Shown piece by piece: positions 31,071 through 44,000 of a stretch of 64,000 nt of DNA. How positions within the stretch are numbered: the first letter of the stretch is position 1; every line of letters starts with the position of its first letter. A program made the position numbers and the translations under genes. The notes under the pieces are model-generated. The model made no database searches. It saw only the letters and a program-made list of their open reading frames with translations, and was not told the origin of the DNA. Source of the DNA: Notamacropus eugenii (Eukaryota; Chordata; Mammalia; Diprotodontia; Macropodidae); assembly GCF_028372415.1 (NCBI RefSeq), contig NC_092878.1, positions 29,804,903 to 29,868,902 of the forward strand. Reading direction: 5' to 3'.

Positions 31071-31704
31071 TGAAGTGTCCATAAAACAACCAATGGTTCA
31101 CTTTATCCCTAATCATTGCTATTGTCAGACAATATTTCTTCCTCTGGGAGCCCAGGACAAGTGCTAGCAATTCAACCTTTTGTGTACAGGAAAGAAGAGT
31201 CCCCCTCCATCCATCTCCAGTGTTTTTTCTTCCACCTAGTCCCATGCCAGTTTCCAGGAGAAAATGTGCCCCTACCTGCCCATAGCCAAGGGTAGAGCTC
31301 TTCAGCTCAGCCCCTGTGGGCTCCTCACCATGGTAACCCAAGAGCGCCCACTCTGCTTGGGAAGACAGAGGCCAGGACCAGACACAGCAGTCCTGGGCTG
31401 TGTGCCTGCCCTGCAAGGCCTTTGTTCTAGACTAGAGGCTGAGTTAAATTAAAGTGAAACAAGGCGTAGACTATCTCCCAGAAGGAGGCAGAAAGGAAGT
31501 AGAAGAGAGATTTTTAAGAAGTTATCCTACTTTGGCCAATGGGGGTGAGGAGTGAGGGGGTTGATGGGGAGGTGATTGCTTTTTCTATGTTGTTTTTTTC
31601 TTGAGTGAGTAGGGGCGGGGCAGGTGAGGTGGTTGGCAATTGCCCCCAAATGATCAGCCAATAGCAACACAGGTGAGTCATCGGCACACACGGGAAAACA
31701 TTTG
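31071..31704. other. Region 3' of TGM7, unassigned
   Basis: Low in recognisable repeats compared with its surroundings. No exon with splice sites was found. Confidence 0.35.
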
Positions 31705-31723
31705 GATTATAAATAAATAAGTC

Positions 31724-31729
31724 TTTATT
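31724..31729 (-). terminator. TGM7: TGM7 polyadenylation signal (AATAAA)
   Basis: On the minus strand AATAAA lies 125 bases past the TGM7 stop codon. Cleavage would fall near 31705. It is the first canonical signal after the stop, giving a short 3' UTR. Confidence 0.75.
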
Positions 31730-31853
31730 GCCCACTCCCAAGGGGGTAGAGTGTGTAACAGGAATCTCATTCCATTCCTGAGAAAAGAGAGGAGAGAGAA
31801 GGCAGGGTGGGGTCGGTGGGAACAGATAAAAGGGACCTGGATGAGAAGAGGGC

Positions 31854-32013
31854 TCAGGAGGAACTGGCAGAGGCTACAAAGATGTCCTTATAGCCTTTGA
31901 TCTCTTTGACCTCCTTGCAGCTGACCAGCACTTGAAGTTGTCTGGATCCTTCTTTGGTGGGGAGTAGATCTACCTCAGCCTGGATGGTGTTTCCAGACTG
32001 TACTGTGCCCAGA
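31854..32013 (-). CDS. TGM7: TGM7 exon 13 (terminal, coding part)
   Basis: Acceptor atttttag; encodes [28 protein letters not shown] and [14 protein letters not shown], then a short tail and TGA at 31854-31856. It forms the end of beta-barrel 2. The 3' UTR continues to about 31705. Confidence 0.96.
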
Positions 32014-35000
32014 CTAAAAATCAGAAAGGGAAGCATAGACTACCAGTTAGTGTCTTTCAAAAAAAAAATATTACTCCCCACTTCTAGTGCTTTCCCTCTG
32101 GTATTACCTCCTATTCAAGCTCTGTAGATCTTCCTTGTATATAGTTTGTTTATCTCCCTCATTCAATTGTAAGTTCCTTGAGGGCAAGAACTGTTTTTGC
32201 CTTTTTTTTTTTTTTTTTGCTCCTCTTCAACTTAGCATAGTGCCTGACTCATAGGAAACAACTGATAAGTGTGTGTTGATTTATTTTTTTCAATGAGCAA
32301 GCATTTGGGTCTTTTTCTCTTCCATCTCCCTTTCCAGTTGCTTTCTTAAGGATAGGTATGGAAGGTGACATCCCCCCTTCCAAGCTAGGAGAACCTGATG
32401 GGGTTCTCCACCTGAAGTCTACCTACTTTCTCAGATGCTGCGACAGAAAATGAAACAGTGAAGTGACCATTCCAGAAAGAGACCAAATGTTAAAATGCTT
32501 CCTCCATTTAAGAGTCAAAACCCAATCCCAGTGGGGAATCCAAGGAAAGATCCTAAGATTTAAAATCTGGAAGAGACGTCCTGTTCTCTTTTTACATGTG
32601 AAGAAAGTGAAGTCCACAGAGGTCCTACAGCTGATAAGAAGCAAAGCTGGGAATTGAACCCAAGTTCTCTGGCCACAAATCTAGATCTTCATTAAATGTA
32701 CGGTCCTTGAGAGCAGGGATTTGTCTTTTTGCCTCTTTTTGTATCTCCAGCTTTTAACACAGTGCCTGACACATAGTTGGCACTTAATAAATATTGATTG
32801 ATCGATTACTCTTTCCCTTTTAACCCACTGCCTCCCAAAAGAGACCCACCTGGCTCCGTGCACAGCTTTACTTACTTAATTATCATCTGTCCTTCGATCA
32901 AGCCACTCCCTTCCAGCATCAAGACACAGTTCTGAAGTGGTTCTTGCTGAGTATTGGTGAAGCTGATGGAGACACTTAGTTTCTTGTCTACCACCGCCTG
33001 CCCAAAAACCTATAGAAGGAAAATGTGGATCTATTTGTGGTCATTATCTCTTTGTAAATCTTATACCTACAAACCATCCACCCCTCCTCACCTACTCGTC
33101 TTGTAACATCCAGGCTCTGTTGTTTAGAAGAATAAATATTGACTTTAGGGAAAATCTGGAACTGAGTGAAACTTTTGTATTTAGGGTAAATAAATGTGCT
33201 GTCTTTGGGGTACAAAAATAATGCTATGGGCCCACCACCAGTAGGACATGTGCTTCTAGTTATTTTTCCAGTAGTGGGGATGATTTTGCACTGATCCATC
33301 CACACTCCTTTACTCAGTGTCTCTCATGAACCACAATACATATCCAAAGAGATAGCTCTGGGTAGAGGATTAGCCTATGACTGTGAACCAAGGACTATGT
33401 GAAACTAACCTGCCTAGGTAGGTTGGCTACTTTATCTAGCTTGAAGCTACTTATTAGCTTATTACTTATTAGCTTGAGGGCTAATCACTCCAAACTGTGT
33501 TTTGTTTATACTCTGACTTGACCTGAAAATATGGGATTTCTCCTTTTCATACATAATAGGGTGGATGCATGTTAAGTGCCCTCTTAGACTGGTATGGGAA
33601 ATTCCAGGCTCCTCTGTGTGTAGATGGGACAGAATCAGCCTTGAAAGATGAAAGAACTTTTTGAAATCCAGAGTTAATACATAAATCATCCACAAAACAC
33701 CAAATGAATCGTTGACTAGAAGTGAGGATTATTTGAATTATAATCAATCTCTCATGATAACAAGGGTCCTGTGGTTGTTGCATAATGGTCTTGGCATCAG
33801 ACTTGTATCAGTACTGAGGACTCTGCCCACTGTTTTTCTAATCACATTGGTTGGCATCATTTGGCCTGGTCACCTCATGCCAAGGTAGAAATTGCATTAA
33901 CGTGGTCAAATGATGAAGGTGCTGGGGACTATCCAAGCATATGTATGACCTCAGAGAAGGCAGGAAGCTGAGAAGTGTTGAATGATTTGCCAGGAGAAGA
34001 GTCAGGTTTACTACACAAAGATAAATTAGATAGTCTTATGGAATGGAGAGAAGGCAAAGGCGAGGAAGAAGGGGGAAAAGAAGGTTATTTTTAGGGCATA
34101 GGGAGGAAAGAAAAGCTCCAGAAAAAGTCATTTCTGGAAGGAAGACGGGATTCCTGTTTTGGCCCTGAACCTCACCTCAATGGTTAAGTGGGGGAGCTCC
34201 AAGGAGATGTCTTTGGTCACCAGCAGCTTTCTCCTGGTCTGCTTGATTTCCACAAGCCCTGACAGGCGGATCAGCTTTTCATCACTTATCTGGTTCTTAT
34301 AGTGGGTGAAGGGCAGGGCCATTGGCAGCTCTTTCTCTGTATACAAGACCCAAAAGCCACAGCTGAGGAAAATCTTAAGACTTTGCGGTGTGCATCTTAG
34401 TACAAATTATCTGTGTGTCTCCTTGAGTTTGCCACAATATACGGTTACTAGGTTATAAGTGTGCCAAGGGCAAGAACCGTGTCATGTATTTTTGCATTTC
34501 TGCTAGTTGTACATTTCACATCATAGGCGCTTAATAAATGCTTACTGAATGAATGAATAGAATGGGCTATGTGTATTTTAAACGTACATCATGATGTGTA
34601 CATGCATGCACATATACACTGGCAATCCCATACTATATGCTAGCATGTGTAGCTTGGCATCCTAGAACCACAGAATTTTGGAACTAGAAGGGACTTTATT
34701 GGCCATCTAGTCCAACCCAATATTTGAAAAGAATTCCCATTATTGCAAAGCAAGTGGTTATCCATTCTTTCCTTGAAGATTTACAATGAAGAGGGGCCCT
34801 CTACCTCCCAAGGCAGCTGATCCTACTTTTCAATAGCACTAATGGTTAGGACGTTTTTCTTGATGTCAAGCCTACATTTGCCTCTTTGTAACTTCCATAT
34901 TCCTGGTTTTACTCCAGTATCATCAGAACGAGTATCATCCTTCTTTTGCATAAGTGACCCTAAAATACTTGAACATAGCTGTCATGCACACCAGGGTCTT

Positions 35001-38000
35001 CTCTGGGTCAAACATCCCCAGTTCCTAAGACTGATCCTCATATGGCATGGATTTAGTATCTTGGGCAGCTAGGTGGCACAATGGATAAAGTGTTTGGCCT
35101 TGAGTCAGGAAGACCTGTTTGAATATGGCCTCAGACACTTACTAGCTAGCTGACCCTGGCAAGTCACTTAATCCTGTTCGCCTCAGTTTCCTCTTCTGGA
35201 GAGTGAGCTGGTGAAGGCAATGGCAAACCACTGCAGTATGTTTGCCAAGAAAACACCAAATGGATTCATGAAGAGTTGGACCCATTGAATGACTCGATGA
35301 CAGCAATAACGCTGTCTTGGCTGCTCTGCTCCGGCTGTTCTCCAGTCAGTTTCCTTCTTATCTTATGGAATCCAGAATTGAACACAGTATTCTAGATGTG
35401 TCTAACCAGAGTGGAGGACAGAGCGGCCACCATTTCTTTATCCCTGGAAGCTAAGCTTCTCTTCATGTAACCCAAGATGGAGTGATCTGTTTTGACTGCT
35501 ATGTCGCATTTCTGGGCATATGTCAGAAAGTCATTCTGGGGAAGAATCTGCAGTTGCAGTACCTGTCATTCAGATGCTTTGTGAAAGTCTCTTAAGTCAC
35601 CCACTCATCTCTGGCTCTAGGGTACCCCATGTAGATTTGAGTACAGCCTCCCAGGGGAAAAAGACACTCTTAGTTTTATCTTGGGCAGCCTCCACCTCTC
35701 AGGCCCATCTGTTTCACACCCACTGAGCCCCCATACTCACCCTCCCCTTGGGCCAGGCTGAAGCTCAACTCTTCCCTCCAGAGTGGGGCCTGGGCATTGC
35801 CCCCATGGAGCAGGGCTTGGCCACTAAGCCACACATGCAGCAGCAGCTCCTCAATTCCCATCTCTGAGCCCTGAAGCCTCCTGGCCTTCAGGAAAAATGC
35901 CAAGTCCTGGCCCCACTCAGGAGTCTTGGCCAGCTTGAGTTGTAGTTTGATTGGGTTTTCTTGGAACCAGGCTGTCCGCATTCGTTCCATGCAGGGGTAA
36001 GAAGACCCATTTGGGCCCAGCAATATTCGAGAAGCCTTCATGAACACAGAGCGTTCTTCTGCAGATCCTGTAGCAGGGGGAGGGGAGAGAGAGATAGTGG
36101 TGGGAATTGTGTTAAGGACCCAACGGGGAACATGGGATCTCGAGACCACATGTGGTCCTCTAGGTCCTTAAGTGCAGCTTCAAGGTCTAGGCTCTCCCCT
36201 GCCTACCACCTAGTACCACTCTTCCCTCCGTCCTGCCTCAAAAATTGTCTGAAACCCCAGTAGCCTCTTAAAACCTAACACACACGTTCAGTTCCTCTCA
36301 GAAACCTCCCCTTCTCAGAATTTGGGGACTTCAGACAGTTGGGTGCTGGTTAATGTTTAACAATCATCTCTCCAGGAAAAATAGTGTGCTTGACATACTT
36401 TCAAGTTTATTCCGTATCATTAACATTCTCTTCATAACTTTCTTAAGTCCAGATGATTAACGTGGAAATGTTTTGCATGACTGCACACGTATAACCTATA
36501 TCAAATTTGCTTGCCTTCTCCATGAGAGGGGCAAGGTGTGGGAGGGAGGAAGAGAATTTGGAACTCAAAATTTAAAAAAAGGATGTGAAAAATCATTTTT
36601 GTATGTAATTGGGGAAAAAATAAAATATTAAACCATTAAAAAAACAAAGCAATACATCAAGCCCCCGACTTACGGAGTTGCCTGATTTCTAAGGTATCAA
36701 TGCTCACATCAAAAATTCAGTGAGGGTTTGGAAAAAGTTAGCTCCAAATCACTTCCTTGGACTCATTCAACATACATGGCCTAACTTTATTCACCAGCAG
36801 CTTCCCTCCCTTTCTTTAAGCCATCTCCAGTGTGCCAAATAAGCCAGAGTTTAACAAACTCCAGATCTCTGATCATCACGACCCTGAAAAATGTCATTGT
36901 AGCATCTAGCATTTTCTTTTTTTTTTTAAGTTAATGGATTTACTTTTAGTTTTCAACATTCACTTCCATAAGTTTTACATTTTCTCCCCCTCCCCAGGAG
37001 GGCATGCAATCTGATATAGGATCTACATATACATTCCCATTAAACATTCCTATTTTCATACTAGTCATGTATATAAGAATTATAACCAATGGGAGAAACT
37101 ATGAGAAAGAAAACAAAACAAAACAAAAAACAACAAAAAAAGGAAATAGTCTGCTTCATTCTACAGTCAGATTTCATAACTCTTTGTCTGGATGTGTTTG
37201 GCACTTTCCATCATGAGTCCTTAGGAATTGTTTTAGGTTCTTGCATTGCCGAGAGGGGCTATCTATCAAGTCAGTCATCACACAATGTGGCTCTTACTGT
37301 GTATAATGCTCTCCTGGTTCTGCTAGCTTCTAGTATTTTCAACAACAATTTTGAGATGGTAAGATGTAAAGATACAGTTCAGATTTTTAATAAGTGTATA
37401 TTTAATCACACACATCCTAATGGGCATTCAAAATGCCATATCAGTTCTGCTTTTAGTAAGATTATGATCACGGTTCTCTTAATGATGGAATTTCCCTGTA
37501 TCCCTATAAATGGTATGGAATAAATCTAACAATTATAAGGAATGATTTTTAAAAAATATTTTGCTGCAGTCTTTTGTGAGAATTTTAAAATCTATTGCTC
37601 TCTAATTTTGATGATTTCCTCTTTTGTACTTAATTTGGCTTTATTGCCTTTCCAATCTTCTAAATGTATATTCAAAAAATAAAAATGAAAAAAGAGAGAA
37701 AAGCAAACCTGTCTATAATGAAATTACTTGTAGATACTCCATAAAAGAAAATATAAACAATCTATATGTCTAATGACTGCAAAATAACTGAATAAATTTT
37801 GATCTTAATGTAAGATTACAAGATCTATAATTCTACCCATTTCCTAGATTGACACCTCTGTTCTTTGTGTGTGACCATTGTGCTCCTCCAAAGAAAGCAA
37901 ACTATTCAAATTTGGGGGATTTTTTCTTAGCTGGATTTTATCTCACAAACAGATTTTATACCAACTTCTAACCTGATAGAACGAAGATTACCAGAATGCA

Positions 38001-41000
38001 CTGTAAATTGCTGACTGGCACTGGCAATGCCAATCATAATCAATTCAAGCAGCACAAGGGAAAAACAGCCCTAAAAGGAGATTTAATAACAAAATCCTAA
38101 ATAACAAATGTATCAAAGAACGTCTTAGAAAGAATGAATAACTGTGAAAAAAACTGATAATAAGGAGACATTACCAAAATTCGGGGAAGCAGATAAAACA
38201 GCAGACCCCAAGTTCATGAGGCTCATGGAATATGTGGAAAAGAAATTTATGTCTAGGAGGAGAGACTCAAACCTTGCTTAGGAGAAAAGGCAAGCAAACC
38301 CTCCTGGACCAGCCCCTTTTGAATAAGCTATCTCCCCATTCTTCCTTTCACATTAAAAGGAAGATCCAAGTCTTGTGTGAGTGCTTAATAAATAGTCATT
38401 GATTGAACACCTTTTAATGTGACATTTAACAAATTCATCTGACTCCTAAATTTAATTGGCTACCAGATTCAAAGAAAATTTGTAGAGACTTAAAGCAAAC
38501 CTATCCCCAGCCTGACTCCCTCTCAGACAGTCTTTTCCACTGAGCTGCAATTCCCTCTCCCTTTCTGTCTACTAAAGGTCGATTTTCCCTCCCGGCGGTG
38601 GTGGGCACTGCAGACAAAGTGACAGCACTCCCTCCCTGATCCATCCACCCTATAACATCACCATAGAACTATCACTAAAAAGCACGTTTGACCAAGTCAC
38701 TCATTTACTTAAAAAATTGCCTCTGGAATAAAATATCAATTCCTCTGTAGGCATTTAAACCTCTCACCATCTGGCTCCAGCCTACCTTTCCAGACTGATC
38801 TTTACACGTGATATTCTCTCTCCTAGTTCTGGGACTTTGCCTAGACACAATTCTTTCTTCTTGTCTGGAATGCTGAATAGGATCATGGAGCTAGAGAGGT
38901 AGAATCCTCAGGGACCATCTAGTTCATCCTCCCCATGTTATTCCCCCAGCCTCTACCTACTAGAATCCCTTGCCTTCTTCAAAGCTCAGCTCAAAGTTCA
39001 CCTGTCTGAGACCTTTCCTGATCCACTCCCTACTCAGCAGCTACACCCCCCTCAATTACCTAACATTTATATCTATTTCTATGGGGTCATGAACAACAAA
39101 TACATGTTCCCTATGTCCCCCCTTTAATAAAATGTAAGGCCCTTGAGGGCAAGAGTTCTTTTGTTTTTCCTTTGATAACTCAGCACAGTGCTTAGGGCAA
39201 GGTAGGCACTTAAGAAATGCTTGCTGATTGACTGATAAACTGCCATGAATGAAGTATGTTACTGGCTGTTCAGTCGTTTCAGTGCTATCTGACTCTTTGT
39301 GACCCCTAGTTGGGATATTCTTGGTAAAGATAGTGTAATGGTTTGCTATTTCCCTCTCCAGCTCATTTGACAGATGAGGAAACTGAGGTAAACAGGGTTA
39401 AGTGACTTGCTCAGGGTCACATGTAAGGTCAGATTTGAACTCAGGTCTTCCTGACTCCAGGTCTGGCACTCTAGCCACTGTACCATTAGCTCCCCACATG
39501 AATGAAGCACATATGTAAGGAATTCCATGATGGCTACTACGAAGATGGCATGAAGTAAGAGAAATAAATGAGCATTCACAATTGAAAACATTAGGAACCT
39601 ACTCCCACAATTCCCAAGGGCCCCAGATACCTTCTGGGTACTTATAGGAGTTGGTGATATCCTGGCGTTTGTCGGAGCCCACCATCTTGGTGCTTATCTT
39701 TTTCCCAATGGCACTAGTGTTGTGAGATAGGATCTCTTTCACTTGACCAGAATCTTGGAGCCAGATCACTTCATCTGCATTGACCTCAGCAAACACGAAA
39801 GGTGTGTCATAGGCTAGTTGGATGTCCCCTTCTTTGACAGCTCTCACAGAGGCTGGCCCACAGCAGAATACACCTAAGGAAGATTGAGATTGGGAAAAGC
39901 TGTTAGCATGATAGGAGGAAAGAGTAGGAAGAAAACGACCCCCAAAGAATGACTCTTGGAAGGACAAAGGAATGGGGGACCCAGTAAAAGAGGCAGAATT
40001 AGAATGGGGAGTCACAGCTGTGTGATTTTAGGCAGGCACTTCATGTCTCTTTCCTCTGTTTTCCCATCTGCAAAATGGGGGAAATTATAGCGAGGAAAAT
40101 ATTTTATAAAGTATAAGGAACTACATAAACGGGAACCATTAGAAAGGCTGTGTTGCTGAGTGGGTAGAACACTGGACTTGAAGTCACAAAGGCCTGGTGT
40201 TTAAATTCCCTTGCTATGTGACCCAAGGGCAAATCATTTCAACATTCTAAGCCCCAGATGGCTCTGAAATTATAAACTAAATGATCTTTTACTTTTACAT
40301 GCCTCCCCTACAAGCCCTACAATGTAACTTTCACCTCAGTTCTACTTCTCATTTTTCTTGCCATCTGCCTTGATACCCCTCTCTGTCTTGCCATCAGGGA
40401 GGAAAGAGGAAAAGAAGTTTGGTATGGTAGAAGAAAGTGAGGAGGGAGGGGGAATGGAGGAGTAGGTGATGTGAGAGAATGAAAGGAAAAGTTGAAGAAG
40501 GTGTTTTTATCCAGAGTCTTTTCCTTCGATTAATCATCCTTGTGAGACTGAATGCTGAGCTTCAGACCTTTCTTATAGTGATACCTTACCCACCTCTACT
40601 AGTTTCCTGGGGAGTTGGATCCAGGACCTGCCATCCATCATATCCTGCTGGGAGATCTCTTCTGGTCATCCAGCATTCATTCCAGACATGGAAATTCCTG
40701 TGGAAGTACACTCAGGGTTGGAGTTCAACAGACTAACAAGGTGGTTACAGAGGCTCACATGGACCCACCAGAGTCCACAGTCCACGGGGGATCCATGGGG
40801 GATGGGGGACCATGCCAGATGTATTACCCACCCTCACCTCACTGAGCTGTTGGTGGCCATGGATTGTGAGTAGGAAGAGGGCAAAGAGTTAATCCAACAG
40901 CCAAGCTCAGAGTCCATTCTCTTTGACTTAGAGTCATCATGATACTCCCCTGGATTTGGAACCTCAGGAACTGAGTTCAAATCCCAGCCCTGTAACTATT

Positions 41001-44000
41001 GGGGAGATCTTAGGCAAATCACTTAAACTTTCTGGGTGTCAGTTTCCTCATTTGTGAAATGAAGAAGTGGGACTAGATGACCTTGAAGGTTCCTTGCAGC
41101 TCTAGATTTTTAATCCCAAATGTGGCATGGTGCCACAGAATGAGAACTCAGGCTTGAACCCTGCCTGCGCTCTGCGTTACCTGTAGGACACTGAGCAAGT
41201 CACTTTGCCTCTCGACCTCAGTCTTCTCATCTGTAGAATGAGGGGTTTGGATTAAATGGTCTTTGAATCTATGATCCTAAGTCAAGAGGTCTCCTCCTAC
41301 TATAATAGAATCCAAATCACAGGCTGACTTGGAAGCAAAGGAGAGAGGAAATAGGCCAAGTTAATGATAGGGATAGGGGAAAGAGATTAGAGTCTCTGGC
41401 AAAAAAATCTCCCCCCATCATTGCAAAGATGACATCTTCTCTACAACTTAGCTTTAGAGTTCCCTAGAGCACTTAGAGGTTAAGTGACTTGACCAAGGTC
41501 ACACAACCAGTATGTATCAGAGGTAGAAATTCAACTCAGGTCTTCCTTACTTCAAAGACAGCTTTCTATACATTAAGCTTCAAATTAATAATATACTAAC
41601 AAATATTTGTTGAATTAAAATGATTGCCTTTTGGGGCAGCTAGATGCCACATAGTAGATAGAGTATCAGCCCTGGTGTCAGGAGGACCTGAGTTCAAATC
41701 CAGACTCAGACATTTGGGTGACACTGGGTAAATCATTTAACCATGATTTAAAGAAAGGAAGGAAGGAAGGAAGGAAGGGAAAGAAAGAAAGAGAAAGAAA
41801 TTACTGCCTTTTACTTGAAATTCAGAATAAGACATACTTTTCAGATATGACCAATATAGAAAGGTGTTCTATTTGAGTATGCATATCTGTTACAAAGGTT
41901 TTTGTTTTCTTTTGCTTTCTTCTATTGGGATGGATTGGTTGGAGGGAAAAAAATGTTAACGTTAGAGTAAATCCCCCCAAAAAGAAAGAAAAATAAAAGA
42001 GGGTCATTAAAACGTTTTAAAATTACAAAAGGAAGGACAGAAAGAGTTATAGGCAAGCAGATCAGCTCTTAAAGTTATATTTTGAATTTATTGATCATTA
42101 TTACTATGGCGCTCGACTTGCAGTCAGGAGAAATCTGGCCTCCTAGATTTAATAGCTTTGTGACTCTGGGCAAGTCACTTGGTTTCTGTCTTCCTAGTTT
42201 CCTCAACAGTAAAATGAAGATAATAATAGCATCTAGCTTCCAGGGTTATTGGGAACATAAAATAATACTTGCAAAGCACTTTGCAAACCTCTAAGATATG
42301 TATATGTATATATATGTATAATCTACATACAATATGCACACATACATATATTAATATGTTATATTATTTTATTATATTTAAAAAGAAAATAAAACCGTGT
42401 ATAATATTTAGGTTTCTTATATAATATTTTTCCATTCTCCTAATTTTTATATTTGTTATTTTAATTGATATTTGTTATCCAGAATTTTTTTAAAAGGAAT
42501 ACTTGCTTTTCAGCGCTGTGGGAAACCTATACTGATTTTTTCTTTCCACCCTGTCTTGGTCAAATGATCCTACAATGTTAGGAATCAGTGCCCTCTGCTG
42601 TTGAACAGAGAGAATTGTTCCTCACAAAGACAAATTCATCTAGGAAATTACCTAAGTTCCTAGGTTGCCTAATATTCTTAATTTCCTTTTCCTCTGGGAT
42701 ATAAATGAATATTGCTTCACCCATGGACTCATTATTTGTCAATAGATTTTATTCTAAGGAAAAAAAAGAGACCCTTTGGTCTCAGGATACTAACTCTTGT
42801 CTTGGAGAAAAACAACCAAAAGAAGGGACTGAACAAAGGAGAGAATTTGAGAAGAAGTCAGTCAAGACATAAATAGAGGTAACACTAAAGAAAACTGCCC
42901 TAATGATGATGCAGAGGAACAAAGAGGAGATGGTTATAAGATTATAAATTTAGAGCTGTAGTGGACCATGGAGGCCACTGAGTTCAGCCCTCTGGTTTTA
43001 AACATGAGGAAACTGAGGCAGGGACAAGTTAAATGACTTGTCTAATGTTACTCAGCTAGTCAATTTTGCCTCTCATCTGTAACTTTATTTTTTTGGAATT
43101 GACTATGGGTCATAATCTCAATATGGATTTCCAGTTGTTTTTTGTGAAGTTATGCTAGACCAACTCCATGGTCCAATGCAAAAACAAGAAAACTAATTTT
43201 TTTAAAAAATTGAACCAAGAACAGAATTTGGCATAAAAAAAAAAGGATGGAATTTAGTCCTAAACCAACAGCATCCAACCCCTTTCCTAGATAGAATGCA
43301 AAGGTTTACAGTAATCTTGTCTTACCATATTTTATCTCTTCTCTCCCATGGCATCAGCTCTGCACGTTTATCATAGAACATGTCAACAGTCAGGTTGCCA
43401 TCTGTATTATGTGCGGATCGGAAATTGGTAACTACTCGGGTTGGAACGCCCAAGCATCGCATCACTGGAGAGGACGAAAAGAGTTGGTAGGGACTGACTT
43501 GATTTAAGGTGAACTATTTGTGTCAGATATGCAGATTCCAATTCTCAGGTAGTAAGGTGGGTAAAAATCATACAACAAGAATTCGGATTGGCACTTGCTG
43601 GGATGAAGGCTCACATTCCCTCCTGCCCCTAGATGCTGGCAGCAAAAGACAAGATATGGTACTGGGATTTTCTCATTCTAACCTTAAGGCATGGGATTTC
43701 AGAAGCCAACTTATCTGCTGGATGTGAGAGATAAAAAATGGTAGGAGGACATTTTTTTTTTAATCAAAGGTCACCATCCCAGAGAAAATAATCAACCTCA
43801 CTGCAAAAAAACAAAAACAAAAAAACCACACTCAAACATACAAATGTGTTCTAGCAAAGAATTAATATGCCTATACTTTCCTAGAATATCAAAGCATGCA
43901 TCAATTATACATCATTAGTTTTTCCTCTTCTTCTGAACTTTTTTTGTTTCTATTAACCCTAACCCACTCATAGTAGAATTTCTAGACTACGTGGGATAGA

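Noticed and set aside
35961-36263. 100-codon open frame on the plus strand
   Set aside because: It lies antisense over TGM7 exon 10, whose protein similarity and splice sites are clear.
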